IMG/VR virus record: IMGVR_UViG_3300025131_000098
Span: 1-42,285 of that record
Source of the DNA: a virus
DNA length: 42,285 nt
Reading direction: 5' to 3' (one strand)
Shown here in pieces: positions 7,553 through 15,116 of this stretch. Positions within the stretch are counted from its first letter, which is position 1. Every line of letters begins with the position of its first letter. Both the position numbers and the translations under genes were made by a program. A model generated the notes under the pieces. It searched no databases and had not been told where the DNA came from. It was given only the letters and a program-made list of their open reading frames with translations.

Positions 7553-7565
7553 CGTGCGTCCTTAA
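6483..7565 (+). CDS. overprinted protein in the methyltransferase gene, 'SWKT / FVEWLMGWP' family
   Basis: A second frame is open for 360 codons across the whole methyltransferase gene. Its ATG is five bases after AAGGAGG, better placed than the methyltransferase ATG. It carries motifs I remember from a widespread phage protein group associated with cytosine methylases: GASSWKTFQVSL (117-128), SETFPKWGTM (137-146), WMTPNTLDG (205-213), NLREQV (238-243) and NPMFVEWLMGWPRGYTDL (306-323). The SWKTFQVSL motif is the out-of-frame reading of methyltransferase motif VI (LENVPGL). The FVEWLMGWP motif lies opposite the segment before motif X. The frame continues 13 bases beyond the methyltransferase stop, through the terminator hairpin. 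With equal base frequencies the chance of 360 stop-free codons is about 3 in 10^8. Function unknown; no catalytic residues are assigned. Confidence 0.7.
   Translation: MWLHIPKTYYPCTQAEAASTLDSKWLYQQLEQSVTLRETSHQSQYWRKQSNKGTWMTRLFGQIPEPSTANAGVEKWIGSLADSHASHGRLRGVAQAKKMKGGSGMTSAASFAAFDPGASSWKTFQVSLLDMELIPYSETFPKWGTMLSGEASRPQAWAQITEGSVSSSWRTAAASDGEGGVKKMTEGSNSKYKLRDHSVEMMIQWMTPNTLDGIAARSIKAIKKQFQTTRKGRNTPANLREQVLPQMHPSAWAKKKTVKNPLAEDAALQRQLNFQFFPQDQAPARGNKYSVLTRITRPQWKKLRLNPMFVEWLMGWPRGYTDLTGLEYSETGSYLRRQLTHLGCLLNKQKKRTHEINVRP
7535..7563 (-). terminator. intrinsic terminator for the leftward operon
   Basis: A perfect 11-bp stem (AAGGACGCACG at 7535-7545, CGTGCGTCCTT at 7553-7563) with a 7-base loop. 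On the minus strand it is followed by a run of T (the A-run just left of the stem). It should stop leftward transcripts before they enter the methyltransferase gene antisense. The stem also encodes the C-termini of both overlapping proteins, and the methyltransferase stop codon lies in the loop. It has no U-tract in the rightward direction. Confidence 0.8.
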
Positions 7566-7575
7566 TATTCAAAGG

Positions 7576-7639
7576 AGAATCATGAACTATGATTCTGCTT
7601 AGATTTTATTTTAGAATGTGTCCTGTGTCAACGAGGACA
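7576..7639 (+). other. convergent intergenic region with two hairpins; possible weak rightward terminator
   Basis: An 8-bp stem, AGAATCAT (7576-7583) with ATGATTCT (7589-7596), overlaps an AAAGGAG and a six-codon frame that resembles the ribosome-binding leaders of the leftward operon. A 6-bp stem, TGTCCT (7619-7624) with AGGACA (7634-7639), is followed by TTTGATTTTA. The second is the best candidate for ending rightward transcription, but it is weak. Confidence 0.35.
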
Positions 7640-7666
7640 GTTTGATTTTATGCTTTTCGGAATGAT

Positions 7667-8050
7667 TTATATCGGAACATCTCTAGTTGATTCCAAACTT
7701 TTCTTTATGCGCATTTCTTCTTTACGTATTGGTGTAGTTAAGTCCAAGAATGTCTCTAAGTCCATTGTAACTAAGTGAACTGCATTATTATTGTTTACCT
7801 TGTGTGTTTGAGCAACTATAGGTATTTTACCTGTAGACCTGCCTGCTTTTAGCGCCTGATCCACTGCTTTTAGAGTTCGTGAACTCACAACTTTACCTGC
7901 TTTAACCTCAACTGCAAACTTAATTGTCTCTACGTCAGGCGTATCTCCTGAGTGCCTTCCTGTTACAGGATTGCGTTTCGCATTAACTCTGTCGCCACCA
8001 AGCGTAGCCACCCACCAGCGTTCCCATTTTTTCCAAGTTTGTCTATCCAT
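7667..8050 (-). CDS. PD-(D/E)XK-type nuclease, Holliday-junction-resolvase-like
   Basis: A 127-aa protein. The visible motif is a conserved acidic Glu in the first helix (E10), then GDTPDVETIKFAVEVKAGK with Asp39 and Glu48-x-Lys50. This is the D...ExK catalytic signature of PD-(D/E)XK nucleases and matches small phage resolvase-like proteins in size. It is the last gene of the leftward operon, next to a helicase loader and a RecT-like protein, so a role in resolving replication or recombination intermediates fits. The start overlaps the preceding stop by one base (TAATG). Exact substrate unknown. Confidence 0.65.
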   Translation of the reverse strand: MDRQTWKKWERWWVATLGGDRVNAKRNPVTGRHSGDTPDVETIKFAVEVKAGKVVSSRTLKAVDQALKAGRSTGKIPIVAQTHKVNNNNAVHLVTMDLETFLDLTTPIRKEEMRIKKSLESTRDVPI

Positions 8051-8955
8051 TATCTTGTTGCGTTTCTCCTTACGCTCTTCCCTTTCATTATCACAGTTTT
8101 TGCAAGAGCATGATCTTGTAGTCTGTCAGCACATGCACTTCCCAAATATTGAGCCCAATCAGATTGATTAATATTTGTGGTAATAAGAGTGGGGTTTTTG
8201 GTTTCATAACGTGTATCTATTATGTCGAACAAGACTTGTCTACTCCAATCAGTAGCATACTCCTGCCCTAAGTCGTCTAACACAAGATACTGTATATTTT
8301 CCAAATTTTCAAGATACTTTATCCATTTTTCATTTTCTTTAGTGCTAATCCAAGTCCTGCTTTTATTGAGAATATCTCGTACTGTTGCGTAAATCACAGG
8401 ATTGCCCATGCCTACAAGACTGGCAGTCGCGCCTTTTGCCAGGTGTGTTTTGCCTAATCCTGGAGGACCTACTAACACAAGCCATGGTTCTGCGCCTTTG
8501 TCCATCCAACTTATGACTTTATTCTTGGCATATTCTGCATCCTCAGATAATTCAGGCTTAAATTCAGACAACTTCGGTAAAGCATCTGATCGACTCAAAC
8601 CTGAATTTGCCCAAAGATAATCGTGGGTCTTGCCTTGTTGTTCAGCTGCATAGCAACTACACGCTATAACAACTTGGCCGTCAGGATGACTATGATGAAA
8701 CACTTTTCCATCTACTGTAGGCTTTAGCCATAAAGTTCCATCGCAACAACAAGGTTCGGTTAATGGTAACTGCAATCCTTGCTTGTAATAGTTTCTGACC
8801 CTTATTTGAGGGTCTGTAATGCGTTCCTCTGCCATAACCTCTTGAAGGCTATAACCTTTTGCTAACCTTTTTATGGGTAGCACAGGCTTAGTAAAATCCC
8901 TATTAGGATCGGCTCTAGGGTCTTCCTTGTCAAACAAGGGTTTAAATTCGCTCAT
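8050..8955 (-). CDS. dnaC: DnaC/DnaI-like AAA+ helicase loader
   Basis: A 301-aa ATPase that should load the host replicative helicase onto phage DNA. The N-terminal region holds a Cys cluster (CCC at 69-71, CSC at 99-101), possibly a zinc site as in DnaI-type loaders. The AAA+ domain has Walker A GPPGLGKT (163-170), Walker B YLVLDDLG (223-230), a sensor-like TLITTN (256-261) and CADRLQD (275-281) toward the sensor 2 region. No phage helicase, primase or polymerase is visible, so it likely recruits host DnaB. IstB-type transposition ATPases are related, but no transposase is present. The start overlaps the upstream 59-aa gene's stop as ATGA. Confidence 0.85.
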   Translation of the reverse strand: MSEFKPLFDKEDPRADPNRDFTKPVLPIKRLAKGYSLQEVMAEERITDPQIRVRNYYKQGLQLPLTEPCCCDGTLWLKPTVDGKVFHHSHPDGQVVIACSCYAAEQQGKTHDYLWANSGLSRSDALPKLSEFKPELSEDAEYAKNKVISWMDKGAEPWLVLVGPPGLGKTHLAKGATASLVGMGNPVIYATVRDILNKSRTWISTKENEKWIKYLENLENIQYLVLDDLGQEYATDWSRQVLFDIIDTRYETKNPTLITTNINQSDWAQYLGSACADRLQDHALAKTVIMKGKSVRRNATR

Positions 8956-9131
8956 TCTTTCTCCTGTTCTGGATATTCTCCATCTTTAGTTAATACCTGA
9001 TCTAGTTCAGGTGGATTATCTTTAATCCATTGATGCCATCCACCTTTGTACTCGCCATTTTCTATCTTCCAATAATCACTTTTATTGATATAACTTGAAC
9101 CAAAATCTACTATGTAGTGTTCTTCGCTCAT
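8952..9131 (-). CDS. 59-aa hypothetical protein
   Basis: The frame begins MSEEHYIVDFGSSYINKSDY and is acidic, with a Trp/Gly-rich middle (WKIENGEYKGGWHQWIKDNP). An AAAGGAGAAAGA lies just upstream of its ATG, and it overlaps the helicase-loader start as ATGA, so it is a coupled operon member. No family recognised. Confidence 0.7.
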   Translation of the reverse strand: MSEEHYIVDFGSSYINKSDYWKIENGEYKGGWHQWIKDNPPELDQVLTKDGEYPEQEKE

Positions 9132-9198
9132 TCTTTCTCCTTTTTTTATATACGTCCTACGTTCTAAGAATAAAACGTAAAGACCTTAAGTACTATAC

Positions 9199-9228
9199 GT
9201 TCTACGTGCGCTTGCACGCACGTAGAAC
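9199..9228. repeat. 12-bp perfect hairpin between RecT-like and 59-aa genes
   Basis: GTTCTACGTGCG (9199-9210) pairs with CGCACGTAGAAC (9217-9228), loop CTTGCA. It lies just after the RecT-like stop in the direction of transcription. It has no U-tract, so an RNA-processing, 3'-stabilising or attenuating role is more likely than simple termination. Related ACGTTCTA/ACGTCCTA words recur in the ~60 bases to the left. Confidence 0.6.
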
Positions 9229-9237
9229 TCATCAGAC

Positions 9238-10305
9238 TTACAGCATTTCTTGTTGCTGTACTTCCGTATCGGATTGGGTTTCTTCTTGTGTTTCTTGTAA
9301 TTGCTCTTTTAGAGAATCTTCTTCAAGTTTTGCAATTAATTCACAGTTTTGGTAATTAAAAACTTTGTCACCTGACTGTTTGCTTTCAAAACTTAACTTT
9401 ACCAACACCTTGTCGCCTTCCTCTAGCGCCCTGTAATCATCGGCTTTTTCCTGATATACCCAGTATGAAACTGAATATTCGGGCCACCTAACTTCTACGC
9501 CTTGAACCGAAAGTGCCTCTAGGAACGTAATTTCTCCCATCATTTCCCCTGATTTAGTTTGCTTTTCAATGCAACTAGCAACAGTCAATTCAATGGCATC
9601 AGTGATTAACTTGCCCCCTTCCTTGTTAGTTGGGATAGAATCGCCAGTTGGTTGTGTAGCTGCCTCAGCAAAATTAGGCAGACCATTAGCCTTATATGCC
9701 TTCTTTGGAGTTTCTTCGTACACACCCTCAGGTTCAGGTGCACTCACAACAGTTTGCGTACCGTCCTCTGCCCACTCTACGACTGCACCTAATTCAGATG
9801 GTTCGTATGCACCAGTTCCATGAAACGCATCAGGACAATACCATTTAGCGCCATTAGTCATGGCTCTTGCATAAAGCATGTTTCTTGGGTATTTCTTAAA
9901 GTTCGGGTTTTTAAGTAAGTCAGCCTTTTCTGCATCTTCAAGTGTAAATGTTGAGTTACCTATTTTTTTCCAAGAGGTTTCCTCGCCACCTACACTAGAA
10001 CGTCTTACTTGTTGTTCCAGAAAGTCTATTGAACACAATTTATCAGTGTGTTCTTCGACCTTGTAGTCATATTTCCCAGACCTTTTTATCATGTCAGCAA
10101 ATTTATGTGAGTAAAACGAAGGTTTTCCTTGTACTACATACATACTTGTGATTGCTTCAAAAGGTCCTAACCCAAACTCACGTCCAGCCATTATTGTAAC
10201 TAACGCTTGTTCAGGATTTCTGAATTGTGCGAAAAGACCTGATTTAACAAAGTCTTTTGCAATTCCTTTCATGTCGTTATACGACATCGGTAGATCATTA
10301 CTCAT
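9238..10305 (-). CDS. recT: RecT-like single-strand annealing protein
   Basis: A 355-aa protein. The segment at about 20-80 (FAQFRNPEQALVTIMAGREF, then GLGPFEAITSMYVVQGKPSF and YSHKFADMIKRSG) and at 115-175 (FKKYPRNMLYARAMTNGAKWYCPDAF) is typical of phage RecT-family recombinases, which coat single strands and anneal them to complementary DNA. The C-terminal ~100 residues are separate, with a beta-rich stretch and a Gln/Glu-rich tail (KEQLQETQEETQSDTEVQQQ) that may recruit partners. No RecE-like exonuclease is adjacent. It overlaps the upstream gene by 8 bases, and its AAAGGAGAAAA lies in that overlap. Confidence 0.75.
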   Translation of the reverse strand: MSNDLPMSYNDMKGIAKDFVKSGLFAQFRNPEQALVTIMAGREFGLGPFEAITSMYVVQGKPSFYSHKFADMIKRSGKYDYKVEEHTDKLCSIDFLEQQVRRSSVGGEETSWKKIGNSTFTLEDAEKADLLKNPNFKKYPRNMLYARAMTNGAKWYCPDAFHGTGAYEPSELGAVVEWAEDGTQTVVSAPEPEGVYEETPKKAYKANGLPNFAEAATQPTGDSIPTNKEGGKLITDAIELTVASCIEKQTKSGEMMGEITFLEALSVQGVEVRWPEYSVSYWVYQEKADDYRALEEGDKVLVKLSFESKQSGDKVFNYQNCELIAKLEEDSLKEQLQETQEETQSDTEVQQQEML

Positions 10306-10798
10306 GATTTTCTCCTTTTAATCTTTTAATAGCCTCTTTGGCTATTTTGTCTTGTATTACACGATTGGTAGAAATTGTTAAGGACACGCCTCTTTCTTCC
10401 CTAGCCTGTTCTATTCTCTTGGCTACAGTACCCCCATACTTAACCTTGATGCTATTGAGTTTAACCCCATTAGCCTTTTTCACAGGTGGGTGGAAGAGTT
10501 CAGTTTTATCCTGTTCGCTTACTCCATCTATCGTTGTTATAGTTTGTATTATGTCAGCATTCCAGTCAACACTTTGGGGTTTTAATCGTAACTCAAAGTC
10601 TCCGACAGTCATGCCTGTTAGTTCGTCCTCACTTCCCGACATACCTTGCTGTATGTTTTGCTTTAAGGCCCTGGCTTTCGATGCCAACATCTTGGCCATC
10701 GCGTCTAACACCATGAACTCCTCTACTTGCTGACTTGTTGTCATGGGTATCGCAGATTCTTGATCCTCTGCGATACCAATTAGTTCGTCCTCACTCAT
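10298..10798 (-). CDS. hypothetical protein upstream of RecT-like gene
   Basis: A 166-aa protein. The N-terminal half is helical (VEEFMVLDAMAKMLASKARALKQNIQQ), the middle has DFELRLKPQSVDWNADII, and the C-terminus is basic (KIAKEAIKRLKGENHE). It is coupled at both ends: ATGA with the gene before and an 8-base overlap with the RecT-like gene after. By position it may be a recombination accessory protein, but no nuclease motif is visible. Confidence 0.7.
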   Translation of the reverse strand: MSEDELIGIAEDQESAIPMTTSQQVEEFMVLDAMAKMLASKARALKQNIQQGMSGSEDELTGMTVGDFELRLKPQSVDWNADIIQTITTIDGVSEQDKTELFHPPVKKANGVKLNSIKVKYGGTVAKRIEQAREERGVSLTISTNRVIQDKIAKEAIKRLKGENHE

Positions 10799-11214
10799 AG
10801 TGGCATATCCCCCTCTTCCATTTCAACGTGTTTAGATTCAAACACTACTTCCTCGTCATCTTCGGAAGAAATTGATTCCTTTTCTTCCTCTGTTAACGCA
10901 TCATTTTCCTCTTGCATTTCCTCGTCAGTTACTGCCTTACCCTCTACAACTTCCACCTCAGCCTCCTCCAGTTCTTTTACGGCATCATCTTCCTTAGTCT
11001 CGGTGATAATGTTGTCCGCTTGATCCTGAACATCAAACACAGAAACCTTTTCGGTTTGTAGTGTTATCATTCCTGTGCCCTTGCAAGGAACACATTCTAT
11101 TGCTTCTACGGGGGTATTTTCTTTGATACGTTTGTCTCCGTATCTTACGATTTTCTGCTCATACAAGTTCCCGTAACCCTTGCATTCCTCACAGTATTTA
11201 GGTTGTCCTGGCAT
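10795..11214 (-). CDS. DnaJ-type zinc-motif protein with acidic tail
   Basis: The start at 11214 is chosen because AAAGGAGGAAC lies just upstream; the longer frame reaches into the preceding gene. It gives 139 aa. CEECKGYG (8-15) and CVPCKGTG (41-48) are two CxxCxGxG motifs, as in the zinc-binding domain of DnaJ, and could form one zinc site. The rest is extremely acidic (EELEEAEVEVVEGKAV, TEEEKESISSEDDEE), as in DNA-mimic or chaperone-interaction tails. No J-domain is present. A role in assembling host or phage replication proteins is inferred. Confidence 0.7.
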   Translation of the reverse strand: MPGQPKYCEECKGYGNLYEQKIVRYGDKRIKENTPVEAIECVPCKGTGMITLQTEKVSVFDVQDQADNIITETKEDDAVKELEEAEVEVVEGKAVTDEEMQEENDALTEEEKESISSEDDEEVVFESKHVEMEEGDMPL

Positions 11215-11224
11215 AGTTCCTCCT

Positions 11225-11788
11225 TTACCAGTCTGTTGGCAACGTAACATCTTTATAAAGATAATGCTTAAAGTCGCCCACTTTTCTACCAAGATTTCCG
11301 TCTCGGTCTATTATGTTTAGGTTTATGGGAGCCGCATAAGACATTAAGTCTTTGCCTTTACACCCCATTTGTATTAGTGAATAGTCCTGAAGATTATCAG
11401 GGTGGATGTTAAAGAACTCGCCTTTAGCCTCCCTGTATACCTCCAACTTTGCACCAAATGCTTCTGACATGACTGCATACATTAATGACTTCGTGTCATT
11501 AAGAGCCATGCGAAGAAAATCTCCCCAATTTGACACCTTAGGTGGCAACGGGGCAAGAACGGGATAAGGCAGGTCTTTTGGCCTTACCCCGAACTCTTTT
11601 TCAAGGTCATCAAAGAAGTCATTGTGACCATGTGGTTCTTTTCCGACTGTCTCGAAAAGTTTATCCTTATCAGCCATCATCATGACCACAGAAGGTTGCT
11701 TGCCTTTTCCTCGAACCATTGCTTTTGAAAAGGTCATTGTTGATTCAAGCAATACCCTTCCTACTTTATTCATCATTTCATCTTCCAT
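11225..11788 (-). CDS. hypothetical protein of MoxR-VWA gene block
   Basis: A 187-aa protein, Met-rich at the N-terminus (MEDEMMNKVGRVLLESTMTF) with a 'LPYPVLAPLPPKVSNWGDFLRMAL' middle. It follows the von Willebrand A gene with a 2-base gap, and GGGGGTAATT serves as its ribosome binding site. The tight spacing suggests it works with the AAA+/VWA pair. No family is recognised. Confidence 0.7.
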   Translation of the reverse strand: MEDEMMNKVGRVLLESTMTFSKAMVRGKGKQPSVVMMMADKDKLFETVGKEPHGHNDFFDDLEKEFGVRPKDLPYPVLAPLPPKVSNWGDFLRMALNDTKSLMYAVMSEAFGAKLEVYREAKGEFFNIHPDNLQDYSLIQMGCKGKDLMSYAAPINLNIIDRDGNLGRKVGDFKHYLYKDVTLPTDW

Positions 11789-11790
11789 AA

Positions 11791-13659
11791 TTACCCCCTT
11801 AAGAAGTTGAATACTTGGTTTATGTGTTGTGATGTAACCCCGTTATAGTGATCTATATGAACCGAAAGGTCGGTGGGAAGAGAACCGATGTCATACCTGC
11901 TATTTATTATGAGGCTCGCAAATCTAACCCCTCTGTTTCTCCACAACTCGGCTCTTGTTCTAACACAATCATCTGCATCACCACTATGACAACTGTTTGC
12001 ATCGCCATCAGTGATAATCAAAACTCTTGCATTATGTAGCTGAAACATGTCCTCGAGACCCTTCATGGCGCCACATAACGGAGTGCTACCACCCTTTACA
12101 TCAGGAAACCTAGACGGAATGATAGGATATAACGCTGAGTTTACGTTTCTCCTAGCCTCACGTTGTTCTTCTAAGTCTTTTGCATATTCTTCTGTTACAG
12201 ACTCAAATTCTTTTAGTTCCTCCTCTGTTGGAATCCTAGAACCAGGACCCCCAAGAGGACTTGCGTTATTTTTGAACTTCTCATAATCCTTATCGCACTC
12301 CCACGCCCACTTTCTCCTATGGCGATCCATGTACATGAAGTTTCCGTTTTCATCCTCTTTATCTGCAAGTTCATCGTACTTTTTAAAACGCTTTGATCCA
12401 GGATTCGTGAACCCAAACGCTTTAGAGTCCCCAAATCTCTTTTGGATTGCAGTAACAACGTCAGCTGCCTTTCTAAGCCTAGAGTAATCACTATCAATCT
12501 TCCCCATTGAACCTGACAAGTCTACCAACGTAATTAACTCAGCACTTGTAATCGGGTTCTTTTTAAACACATTGGGGTCTCCTAAAATAGGAAGCCTCCA
12601 AGAGTTTCTAATAAGTCTGTGACCTGTATTCCCAAGCAGTTTTGAGTTAATGTCGTAAGCAGAATCTAGTTGAATACTGCTAGCGTCTAGGCTTGGAGTC
12701 CAATCCATAGTATGCATGTCATCCACAAAAACGGCTCCACAACGCTCTGCACGACTCTCTTTCGCCTTCTTGATTGCTTCTTGATTATCTACTTGATCGT
12801 TAACCAAGTCGTCAAACGTAATGTCTTCAGGGATAGGCTCAAGTCCTGCCTGAATCCTCTCGGTAGAATTTGTATGGTCTTTAATCTCCTCTACAACAGC
12901 ATTTTTTACATCCTCTGTCAATTCCTCAGCCATTTCCTGTTTTTGCTCGTCAGTAGTAGAGTTAGGAACACCACTAGGGTTATTGGATTGCTTTCCGTAA
13001 TCTTCAATCTGATGCATCTGAAAACTCGATGCTACTTCCAAAGCCGCAAGTATGCTAGTCGTAGGGTTCATGCTCATGAAAGAGTTACTTAGAACCTGTC
13101 CGTGTTGTTTTATGATGGACTCTATGATTGGGTCAGAAACATCTGATTCATCTAAAAAGCCATATAACCAACCTCGCAACTCATTCCACTTAACGTTGTA
13201 CTGATGAACCCCAACAGTTGTTCTGTAGCCAAACTCGTTGCTTGCGTTTTCCACTTCTTTTAAGTGTTCTCGTAGTATCTTGGGTCTGTGAAAGTGAGCA
13301 GATGCCCTGTTCGCGCATCTTTTTGTTTCAAGCATGCTGTAAATAGCATCATAAACTTTCACGCTCCCATATACTGATCCCACAGACTGTTCTAGTTTGT
13401 CCCTAGCAATACTGGAAACCCTTAGATTGGAAAACTTAACCTGACCTGCTGTAAGCAAGTTAGCGTTAAACGGAATCCTCCCCTTAGGCTTCTTGATTGT
13501 GAGCCAACTATTATTTTCTGCCTCAATACTCGAATCAAACTTACCTGTTCCTTCCTCTACATCAAACGTATCAAACGAAAGCTGTTTGTTACCTGCAAGA
13601 TGTTGTAAGAAATTCTTGTGGTCTCGATTCTCGTCTTTTGGTTTTTTCCATATTTTCAT
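11791..13659 (-). CDS. von Willebrand factor A domain protein, CobT-like partner of MoxR ATPase
   Basis: A 622-aa protein. The C-terminal VWA domain (about 370-622) has a complete metal-ion-dependent adhesion site: DLSGSMG (Asp380, Ser382, Ser384), Thr526 in GGSTPL and Asp551 in ITDGDANS. A charged insert of ~100 residues (about 420-510) splits the domain. The N-terminal ~360 residues are helical and acidic, as in CobT-like proteins. Immediately upstream is a MoxR-type AAA+ ATPase, and the two families commonly form a chaperone-like machine that remodels or inserts metal into a target. The target here is unknown. Cobalt chelation is possible by analogy, but no cobalamin gene is present. Confidence 0.8.
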   Translation of the reverse strand: MKIWKKPKDENRDHKNFLQHLAGNKQLSFDTFDVEEGTGKFDSSIEAENNSWLTIKKPKGRIPFNANLLTAGQVKFSNLRVSSIARDKLEQSVGSVYGSVKVYDAIYSMLETKRCANRASAHFHRPKILREHLKEVENASNEFGYRTTVGVHQYNVKWNELRGWLYGFLDESDVSDPIIESIIKQHGQVLSNSFMSMNPTTSILAALEVASSFQMHQIEDYGKQSNNPSGVPNSTTDEQKQEMAEELTEDVKNAVVEEIKDHTNSTERIQAGLEPIPEDITFDDLVNDQVDNQEAIKKAKESRAERCGAVFVDDMHTMDWTPSLDASSIQLDSAYDINSKLLGNTGHRLIRNSWRLPILGDPNVFKKNPITSAELITLVDLSGSMGKIDSDYSRLRKAADVVTAIQKRFGDSKAFGFTNPGSKRFKKYDELADKEDENGNFMYMDRHRRKWAWECDKDYEKFKNNASPLGGPGSRIPTEEELKEFESVTEEYAKDLEEQREARRNVNSALYPIIPSRFPDVKGGSTPLCGAMKGLEDMFQLHNARVLIITDGDANSCHSGDADDCVRTRAELWRNRGVRFASLIINSRYDIGSLPTDLSVHIDHYNGVTSQHINQVFNFLRG

Positions 13660-13661
13660 GC

Positions 13662-14477
13662 TTACACCTCAAAGTGTGCTGATGCTGAAGTCATAAGAAT
13701 TGATCTCTTGTCCTCAGCAATTTTATCTCTTAGGTTGATTGTGATGGCATCTACTGCATCAAATCCTCTACCTACCATTTTTGCTAAGTAACACAAGTCT
13801 CTTGTTGAGATTGCAGTACTTGGGTCTTTCCTCATGTCATCAGCCCAATTCAAGAAAGCACCTGTGTAGGCCTCGTCTCCACCCAATATGTCTGATAATG
13901 TTGCTCGTTCATCACATAGTGGCGCTGAAATATACTTGTAAATCATCGCTCTTGATTTCAAAGCCTCATCAAGATTCACTACGTTATATCCTGCAGCTGG
14001 TGGGTTTGCAGTCGCTATCATTTGGAAGTTCGGATGAACTTTTATAGTCTCAGCGCCATTCTCTGTAAGAGTAAGTAGTCTGGTTTCATCAAGTGAACCC
14101 ATAAGTCTACCTATGTGTTGCTGATTCAATCTTGTAATCTCATCCATAAGTATGATTGAGCCGTTTCGTGCAGCCCTTGTGTAAGGACCGTCAGTCCAAC
14201 TTGTCTTAGGACTCCCCCCTTCGTCACCTTTTAATTGCCAACCACCGATTACGTCAATTATGTCTAATCCTGGATGGCATCCTATATGCTCAGAAGAGTG
14301 TTGGTTTCTTCGTATATATTGCTCAACTACTTGTGTTTTACCTGTGCCAGCAGGTCCTAGCAATATAACGGGATAAGGGTGGACAATTTTCATATATTCT
14401 ATGAGTTGTTCTCCCTCTTGAGTGAAGTGATTTCTGTGTCGCCTTTCACTCACAGGCTTAAGTTTCATATGTGCCAT
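13662..14477 (-). CDS. MoxR/CobS-type AAA+ ATPase
   Basis: A 271-aa ATPase. Walker A is GPAGTGKT (41-48), Walker B is SIILMDEI (107-114), the sensor 1 region is IATANPP (154-160) and a helical lid follows. The segment NQQHIGRLMGSLDETRLLTL between Walker B and sensor 1 is typical of the MoxR branch (CobS, GvpN, MoxR). An AAAAGGAGAATCAT leader precedes the ATG, and the VWA gene follows after 2 bases. With the VWA protein it likely forms a hexameric remodelling machine. CobS-like proteins are known in several aquatic phages, but their role there is unsettled. Confidence 0.85.
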   Translation of the reverse strand: MAHMKLKPVSERRHRNHFTQEGEQLIEYMKIVHPYPVILLGPAGTGKTQVVEQYIRRNQHSSEHIGCHPGLDIIDVIGGWQLKGDEGGSPKTSWTDGPYTRAARNGSIILMDEITRLNQQHIGRLMGSLDETRLLTLTENGAETIKVHPNFQMIATANPPAAGYNVVNLDEALKSRAMIYKYISAPLCDERATLSDILGGDEAYTGAFLNWADDMRKDPSTAISTRDLCYLAKMVGRGFDAVDAITINLRDKIAEDKRSILMTSASAHFEV

Positions 14478-14500
14478 ATGATTCTCCTTTTGAATTTAAT

Positions 14501-14677
14501 TTATTTATTGTATAGTTTGTGACCTTCGTAAACAGCATCTTGGAACTCTTCCTTGATTGCTTTATACTGAGTTGTCTGTGTAAAGTCAGGTATTAATAGT
14601 GGCTCTGTTTCCATCTTTTTGATGAGTTCCAAGCCATTATTCGCTAATGCCTGAACCTTTTGCCCTAGATTTGGCAT
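14501..14677 (-). CDS. 58-aa hypothetical protein
   Basis: The frame MPNLGQKVQALANNGLELIK to EGHKLYNK ends in TAA at 14501. Upstream lies ATAAAGGAGAATCAT, nearly the same leader as for the MoxR-type gene. It is largely alpha-helical and without recognised motifs. It fills the otherwise empty space between the MoxR-type gene and the 118-aa gene. Confidence 0.7.
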   Translation of the reverse strand: MPNLGQKVQALANNGLELIKKMETEPLLIPDFTQTTQYKAIKEEFQDAVYEGHKLYNK

Positions 14678-14719
14678 ATGATTCTCCTTTATTGTTCAAG
14701 TTTAACATATCTTGTAAAT

Positions 14720-15076
14720 CTAAACAAGATATTCTTCATCATCAACAGGACTAGAATTGTCGCTGTTGTTATTTTCCTGGACCTGGTGTTGTTCCTGATT
14801 TTCAGGTTCAACTTCAGCGTCCTCAGCAATAACAGGTTCTACTACTGGAGTAGGTGTGCTTACTTGCTGAAAACCCATTGGCTTGGGTTTTGGCGCAACT
14901 ACTGTTGCTTGTGGTACAGGATGTTTTAATAGTGAATTAACATCTATATCGTTACCTTCACATATTTTTACAACTTCGTACCAAGAAGTCTTTTCGTCTA
15001 TTTCTAAACCTAACGCTCTAAGTTTAGGAATAACAATAGACCTTTTCTCAAATCTGCTCATTGAGATATTAGCCAT
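14720..15076 (-). CDS. hypothetical protein with Pro/Glu/Gln-rich C-terminus
   Basis: The ATG at 15076 (MANISMSRFEKRSIVIPKLR) has AAGGGGGTGAT upstream and is preferred over the in-frame GTG at 15085; it gives 118 aa. The N-terminal ~55 residues look like a compact helical domain (ALGLEIDEKTSWYEVVKICE). The remainder is a disordered Pro/Val/Glu/Gln/Asn tail. Function unknown. Confidence 0.65.
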   Translation of the reverse strand: MANISMSRFEKRSIVIPKLRALGLEIDEKTSWYEVVKICEGNDIDVNSLLKHPVPQATVVAPKPKPMGFQQVSTPTPVVEPVIAEDAEVEPENQEQHQVQENNNSDNSSPVDDEEYLV

Positions 15077-15116
15077 GAATATCACCCCCTTTCGTGACTA
15101 AAAATTTGGATTTCTT

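Noticed and set aside
7582-7602. Six-codon frame MNYDSA with a good AAAGGAG
   Set aside because: Too short to support as a gene; it overlaps a hairpin and resembles a displaced leader of the early operon.
8050-8955. IstB transposition protein
   Set aside because: Its AAA+ motifs would also fit IstB, but no transposase or inverted repeats flank it and it sits in a replication gene cluster.
9095-9355. Plus-strand 86-aa frame
   Set aside because: It runs antisense through the RecT-like 3' end and a hairpin, is rich in Cys and Ser, and has no ribosome binding site.
12712-13092. Plus-strand 126-aa frame antisense to the VWA gene
   Set aside because: Codon composition and lack of start signals mark it as the shadow of a well-supported minus-strand gene.
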